DNA of 64,000 nucleotides from an uncultured bacterium (GTDB taxonomy: Bacteria; Pseudomonadota; Alphaproteobacteria; Sphingomonadales; Sphingomonadaceae). Shown piece after piece: positions 60,719 through 64,000 of the stretch. Under the pieces are notes generated by a model, which was not told where the DNA came from, made no database searches, and was given only the letters and a program-made list of their open reading frames with translations. A program made the translations under genes and the position numbers. The stretch's first letter is position 1. The number at the start of each line of letters is the position of its first letter. Where the stretch lies: assembly GCA_942636505.2 (NCBI GenBank), contig CALOGB020000119.1, positions 49,540 through 113,539 of the forward strand, written 5' to 3'.

Positions 60719-62158
60719 TCACAGCAGGAGGTAGATCGTGCCAGACAGGTTAAGCGCGTCCTTGAAACGGCCGATGAATGACGGGTTCTTGATGTAGGCG
60801 ACGCCCGGCGTCAGGTAGAGACCGTGCGTGGCGTGGAAGGTGTAGCTGCCTGTTACCGAAAACTGATGATCGTTGGCGTAGATTTCCTGTGCCGCGTTCG
60901 CAGCCTGAGCATCGTCGGAGTATTTGGTATAACCGACCCGTAGCGCGACAGAGTCGAGCGGGCGTGACACAAACGGTCCGAGGTGATAAACGCGCCCTTC
61001 GTAGAACTGGGTCATGCTGTTGACGTTACTCGGCGCCCAGAACACGCTCGCACCGGCGTAAACGCCATGCGACGGCTGTGCACGGTCCGGCTGGGTTAAC
61101 TGAAAATCCGCTGCGCCGTAGACAGTCTTATTAGCCGCCGTGCCCTGCCCGTCGAATCGCTTATAGTTCGAGTCGTTGTACAACGCACCGGCGCGTACCC
61201 AAATCTGTTTGCCATCTTTCGATGCGGGTCGCTTGACGCCTACTTCACCAATGTACAGCGGTCCTGCGTCCTTCATCTTGAAGGCAACATTCGGCCCGTT
61301 ATGATCGAGCTCATATGGCGTCCCGGCGGGAGCAGTGCTCCGCTGAACGCCCAGTTTCAGATATCCACCTCGTTTGGCGTGGAACGTCAGGTTCACAGCT
61401 GGCGTGGCGGCGGGATCGGCGCTCAGGCCGGCCTGGATAGGGATCAGGCCCGTGAGGCCCGAAGCCAGAACGGGGCTTCCACCGACGAAAAAGCCGACCC
61501 ACTCATAGTAGTTCGGCATGATACCGACCTTCAGCTCAATCTTATTTTGAGCAAAACTCTGATAGAACGCGATGTTTCTAAAGCCGACCGTATTCTGGCC
61601 ATTAGGCCGGAAAGTGGTGATCTGTGAATTATAGCCTAAGATGAGCTTCGAATTGACGAGCCCGAATTTATCGAGGCCGATCGTAGTGACGATATTGGTC
61701 GCCTGATACTGCAGCGTTGGACGCTGTCCGTTATACCGTTGCGGCGCATAAGGCTGCCCCGTGTCCAGCGGGTTGTACAGACCGACCATGCTAAGACGCG
61801 CTTGAATCCCGATGTCATGGTCGGCGAGCATGCTGCGAATACCACCCGCATCGCGCAGCAATGAGTCAGCGGAGCCAGGGACACTGGTGGTTAGGCCCGG
61901 TTCGGCAAGTGCGTCAAAGCGCCGGTACTTAGCAGCGTCATCTTCAACGTCGGATGCTACTGCCAACGGCGCCTCGGAAGGCTCGACGGTTGCTCCCGCC
62001 GCATTGCCGGCAATCGGAACCGCCGGTTCACGCTGCCCCTCGGGTTCACCGACGGGCGCTTGCTGCGCTAAGGCGGAAGCGGGTAAGGCAATGACGCCTA
62101 TCAAGCCGGTGGAAAGCAAAGCGTCGCGACAAAGCGCGCGCGAAAGTACGCGTGACAT
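60719..62158 (-). CDS. OprB-like outer membrane porin
   Basis: A 479-residue precursor; AGGAGCAGG precedes ATG 62158. The signal peptide ends near 'PASALAQ' (about residue 33). A Pro/Glu/Ala-rich linker is followed by an OprB-type beta-barrel ('YQATNIVTTIGLDKFGLVNSKLILGY', 'GYLKLGVQRS', 'GVYAGASVFWAPSNVNSM'). It would let a small hydrophilic substrate pass the outer membrane. An operator-like site of the cluster lies about 290 bases upstream, so it is probably part of the same regulon. Confidence 0.82.
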   Translation of the reverse strand: MSRVLSRALCRDALLSTGLIGVIALPASALAQQAPVGEPEGQREPAVPIAGNAAGATVEPSEAPLAVASDVEDDAAKYRRFDALAEPGLTTSVPGSADSLLRDAGGIRSMLADHDIGIQARLSMVGLYNPLDTGQPYAPQRYNGQRPTLQYQATNIVTTIGLDKFGLVNSKLILGYNSQITTFRPNGQNTVGFRNIAFYQSFAQNKIELKVGIMPNYYEWVGFFVGGSPVLASGLTGLIPIQAGLSADPAATPAVNLTFHAKRGGYLKLGVQRSTAPAGTPYELDHNGPNVAFKMKDAGPLYIGEVGVKRPASKDGKQIWVRAGALYNDSNYKRFDGQGTAANKTVYGAADFQLTQPDRAQPSHGVYAGASVFWAPSNVNSMTQFYEGRVYHLGPFVSRPLDSVALRVGYTKYSDDAQAANAAQEIYANDHQFSVTGSYTFHATHGLYLTPGVAYIKNPSFIGRFKDALNLSGTIYLLL

Positions 62159-62785
62159 AATCCTGCTCCTGTTTGAGCCGCCTTTCTGACGACACAATTA
62201 TTGTTCTACGAAAGACAGGCAGCTACTCACGCGCTTGGTTCGAACGACAGTATTGGCGTTCGACGCAACTCAAGCGATGCGTTTCCTACCGATTCGTATC
62301 TATGTGCATGCAGCACCTTTAGTCAGTCGCCACCCAGTTTAATTATCATTCCTCGTGCGCAAGGGGCGGTCTTGGTTGTGACCTCTTTCTAGATCGGGCG
62401 ACTCCCTTAAACGCCCAATCTATAAGCAGCGATGCCATGTCAAGCCTAATGTACTAGTTATATAACAAATAGAAAATTCGTTGAGGGTAACGATTGGCAG
62501 GTTTGCTCGTCCAATCGAGGAGAGTGTGGCGAGGCTGATATACCGAGGATCGAATCATTCGGGTGCTGTACGAGCACGAGGTTGGCGCAAAGACCGCGGC
62601 GTTGTGCTTGGGACGCGCCAGTTGGATGGGCACGAGTTATGCCTGGGCCGACGTTATCGATGCCGATCGCCCACATGCGATCAACGCGCAGAACTAGTTA
62701 TGAGTTAGCTTCGTTCGTCGGCGGCCACGACGCGGGTATCTGGATCACTGTCGTCGATATGCGATCAAGACGTAACCGATAGGAG
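62159..62785. other. Intergenic region: porin leader, operator site and recombinase flank
   Basis: No recognisable gene. It contains operator-like site C (62449-62471), a conserved TTGACA (minus strand, 62438-62443) and a 12-base direct repeat (62702-62713 and 62783-62794). The second copy of the repeat overlaps the natural end of the recombinase gene. Confidence 0.5.
62449..62471. promoter_or_regulatory. GntR operator-like site C (porin)
   Basis: ATGTACTAGTTA followed by TATAACAAATA. It shares 17 of 23 bases with site B, and the adjoining GCCATGTCAA block is identical. It points to the porin gene on the minus strand. Confidence 0.65.
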
Positions 62786-64000
62786 TTAGCTTCGATTTTT
62801 GGAAAGAACGCGAGCGGCGACGTTGCTCCGTGCCGCAAGTTTCCGCCCATAGCGCAGCGCCGTCGATGGTGAAGACCACCGGAGCCTGCGCAATCCCGAC
62901 GCCGTCTTCGCCGGCCGCGAACAGGTCCTGTGCGAGCCCAACGCGCAGCGAATGACTCGACAGCGCCCGCGCGGCGTTCTCGACCTTGGCGATCGGCATC
63001 TCCACCAGCCCCTGATCGAAGGCGGTCAACGCCACACGCCGATAGATCCCGTTGACGCCCTGCCGAGTGAGCGAGGCGGTACCGACGGTATAGACGGTGC
63101 GCGCGGGCTCCACCTTCTTGCCCTTCAACTTCTCCTGCCAGTGCCGCGTGTGCCCCGGGATCGCCTCGTATGCCATCGGCGGAACTGCAGCGCGTAGACG
63201 GCGCCGATCGGCCCCGACCCGGCGGAAGACCGGCCCCTCAGTAATCGCACTCGCTACCAGCCAGGCACCGACCCGACGCATTGTGTCCGCGGACAGCCAG
63301 CCCCAAGCCCCCTGCCCTTCCTGATCGGTCTTGGACGATGGGATAAACAGGAGCGCCGAACCGTCGCTGTGCGGATCGATCTGCGCGACGGTGACCGTGA
63401 CGAGCTCGCTGACGCGCAATCCCGCGTCATAGCCGAGCGACAGTAATGCGGCATCGCGCAAACCCTGCAAATCGTCGCCACAGGCACCGAGCAGCGCCGT
63501 CAGCGTAAACCCCTTTGTGTGCGGATCGAGCGTGGCGCCAAAGCGCAACTGCGCAGCCTGGCGTTGGGCCGCGCCACGACGCCGGCGCAAGCCCTTGAGC
63601 GCGGCGCGGACCATCACGTGGCTTGTGAGCGCATGCCCCCTCTCCTGCAGGCCTGAAAGGCCGTGTGCGGTGGCGAGACTGGCAACCCGCCGGGCGACCG
63701 TAGCCGGCTTGGCGCCCCGCGCCTCGAGCATGCCGATGTAGCGGACCAGGTTTTCGGGCTCTGCGGGCAGCGGAGCGACACGGACGTCCTCACACCAACG
63801 CAGATAGCAGGCCAGGTCCGAAGCCATCGCCGCCTTGCTCGCTGCTGCCATAGCGCCAAGCTGCGCCGCGAAACCGATCTCGCTGACGGGGACACCTTCA
63901 GCCGGCAAGGCAAGACCCAGCAACCGGGTGACGCGGGCACCGATCGGCTCGACGAGGCCACGCCGCGATCGGACCGGAAGCTCCTCCCCGTCGGTACGAT
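62786..64000 (-). pseudogene. Tyrosine recombinase (phage-type integrase), frameshifted and cut by the window edge
   Basis: The frame is open from the right edge. It has a SAM-like N-terminal DNA-binding part ('DLACYLRWCEDVRVAPLPA'), the box I Arg in 'DAGLRVSELV' and the box II 'HSLR'. After 'DGVGIAQA' (near 62881-62890) the main frame loses family similarity and runs to 62745. The next frame continues exactly as expected with 'RWSSPSTALRYGRKLAARSN', including the catalytic Tyr, to TAA at 62786-62788. A loss of two bases (or gain of one) explains this. The main-frame product lacks the nucleophilic Tyr and should be inactive. Confidence 0.8.

Noticed and set aside
1..64000. CRISPR arrays, rRNA genes and prophage structural genes
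   Set aside because: No regularly spaced repeats, rRNA-like stretches or phage structural protein motifs were seen on either strand.

Overview
The window is GC-rich DNA of an alphaproteobacterium, most likely a sphingomonad (Sphingomonas or a near relative). This rests on the gene families seen: an UrcA-family exported protein, a TonB-dependent receptor with the typical 'EIIVTGSRR' start of its mature part, two sterol-desaturase-family hydroxylases, many GTG and TTG starts, and tightly overlapping ATGA or GTGA gene junctions. No rRNA, tRNA or CRISPR array was recognised.

Left part (1-13.2 kb), surface and biofilm genes: the end of a Pel polysaccharide locus (pelD-like end, pelE, pelF), a small P-loop kinase-like gene, a complete type I secretion operon on the minus strand (ABC protein, HlyD-type adaptor, TolC-type channel), about 2 kb of degraded DNA, an exported retropepsin-like protease, and an RsbQ-like alpha/beta hydrolase coupled to a GAF/PAS/GGDEF diguanylate cyclase.

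Decayed and stress region (13.2-22.2 kb): relics of a short-chain dehydrogenase, an amidohydrolase and a DJ-1/PfpI protein are packed together. They are followed by a minus-strand stress cluster (two catalase-family proteins, a DUF1440-like membrane protein, an AhpD/CMD-family protein, an exported esterase). A divergent Crp/Fnr-family regulator faces it. The same 16-bp dyad lies in front of the first catalase gene and in the esterase/regulator promoter. An AAA+ relic and a TPR relic abut near 21.9 kb.

Nitrogen operon (23.9-38.7 kb): a LysR regulator, then an ABC importer, two urea-carboxylase-associated proteins, a 1202-residue urea/guanidine carboxylase, allophanate hydrolase, a hybrid sensor kinase, a LuxR-type response regulator and a TPR-sulfotransferase, mostly joined by overlaps. 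The two associated proteins point to guanidine rather than urea as the substrate. A nested RNA-like structure sits just before the first gene.

Miscellaneous region (38.8-48.5 kb): a second hydroxylase, a beta-propeller protein, a metallo-beta-lactamase-fold enzyme, UrcA, a TonB receptor, a 2Fe-2S ferredoxin, then an AT-richer stretch with a dead IS3 transposase and several small membrane-protein genes.

Catabolic island (48.5-64 kb): two polysaccharide-deacetylase-fold hydrolases, a cysteine hydrolase, an HMG-CoA-lyase-family enzyme, a CaiB-type CoA transferase, a GntR/UTRA regulator, a LeuCD-type hydratase pair, a flavoprotein, an MmgE/PrpD protein, an AAHS-type transporter and a porin. Four near-identical operator-like sites occur, one before each transcription unit. 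I read this as one regulon that opens a cyclic imide or amide, removes nitrogen, hydrates the resulting unsaturated or branched diacid, activates it with CoA and cleaves it. A frameshifted tyrosine recombinase closes the window. This cluster is the best candidate for an undescribed system.
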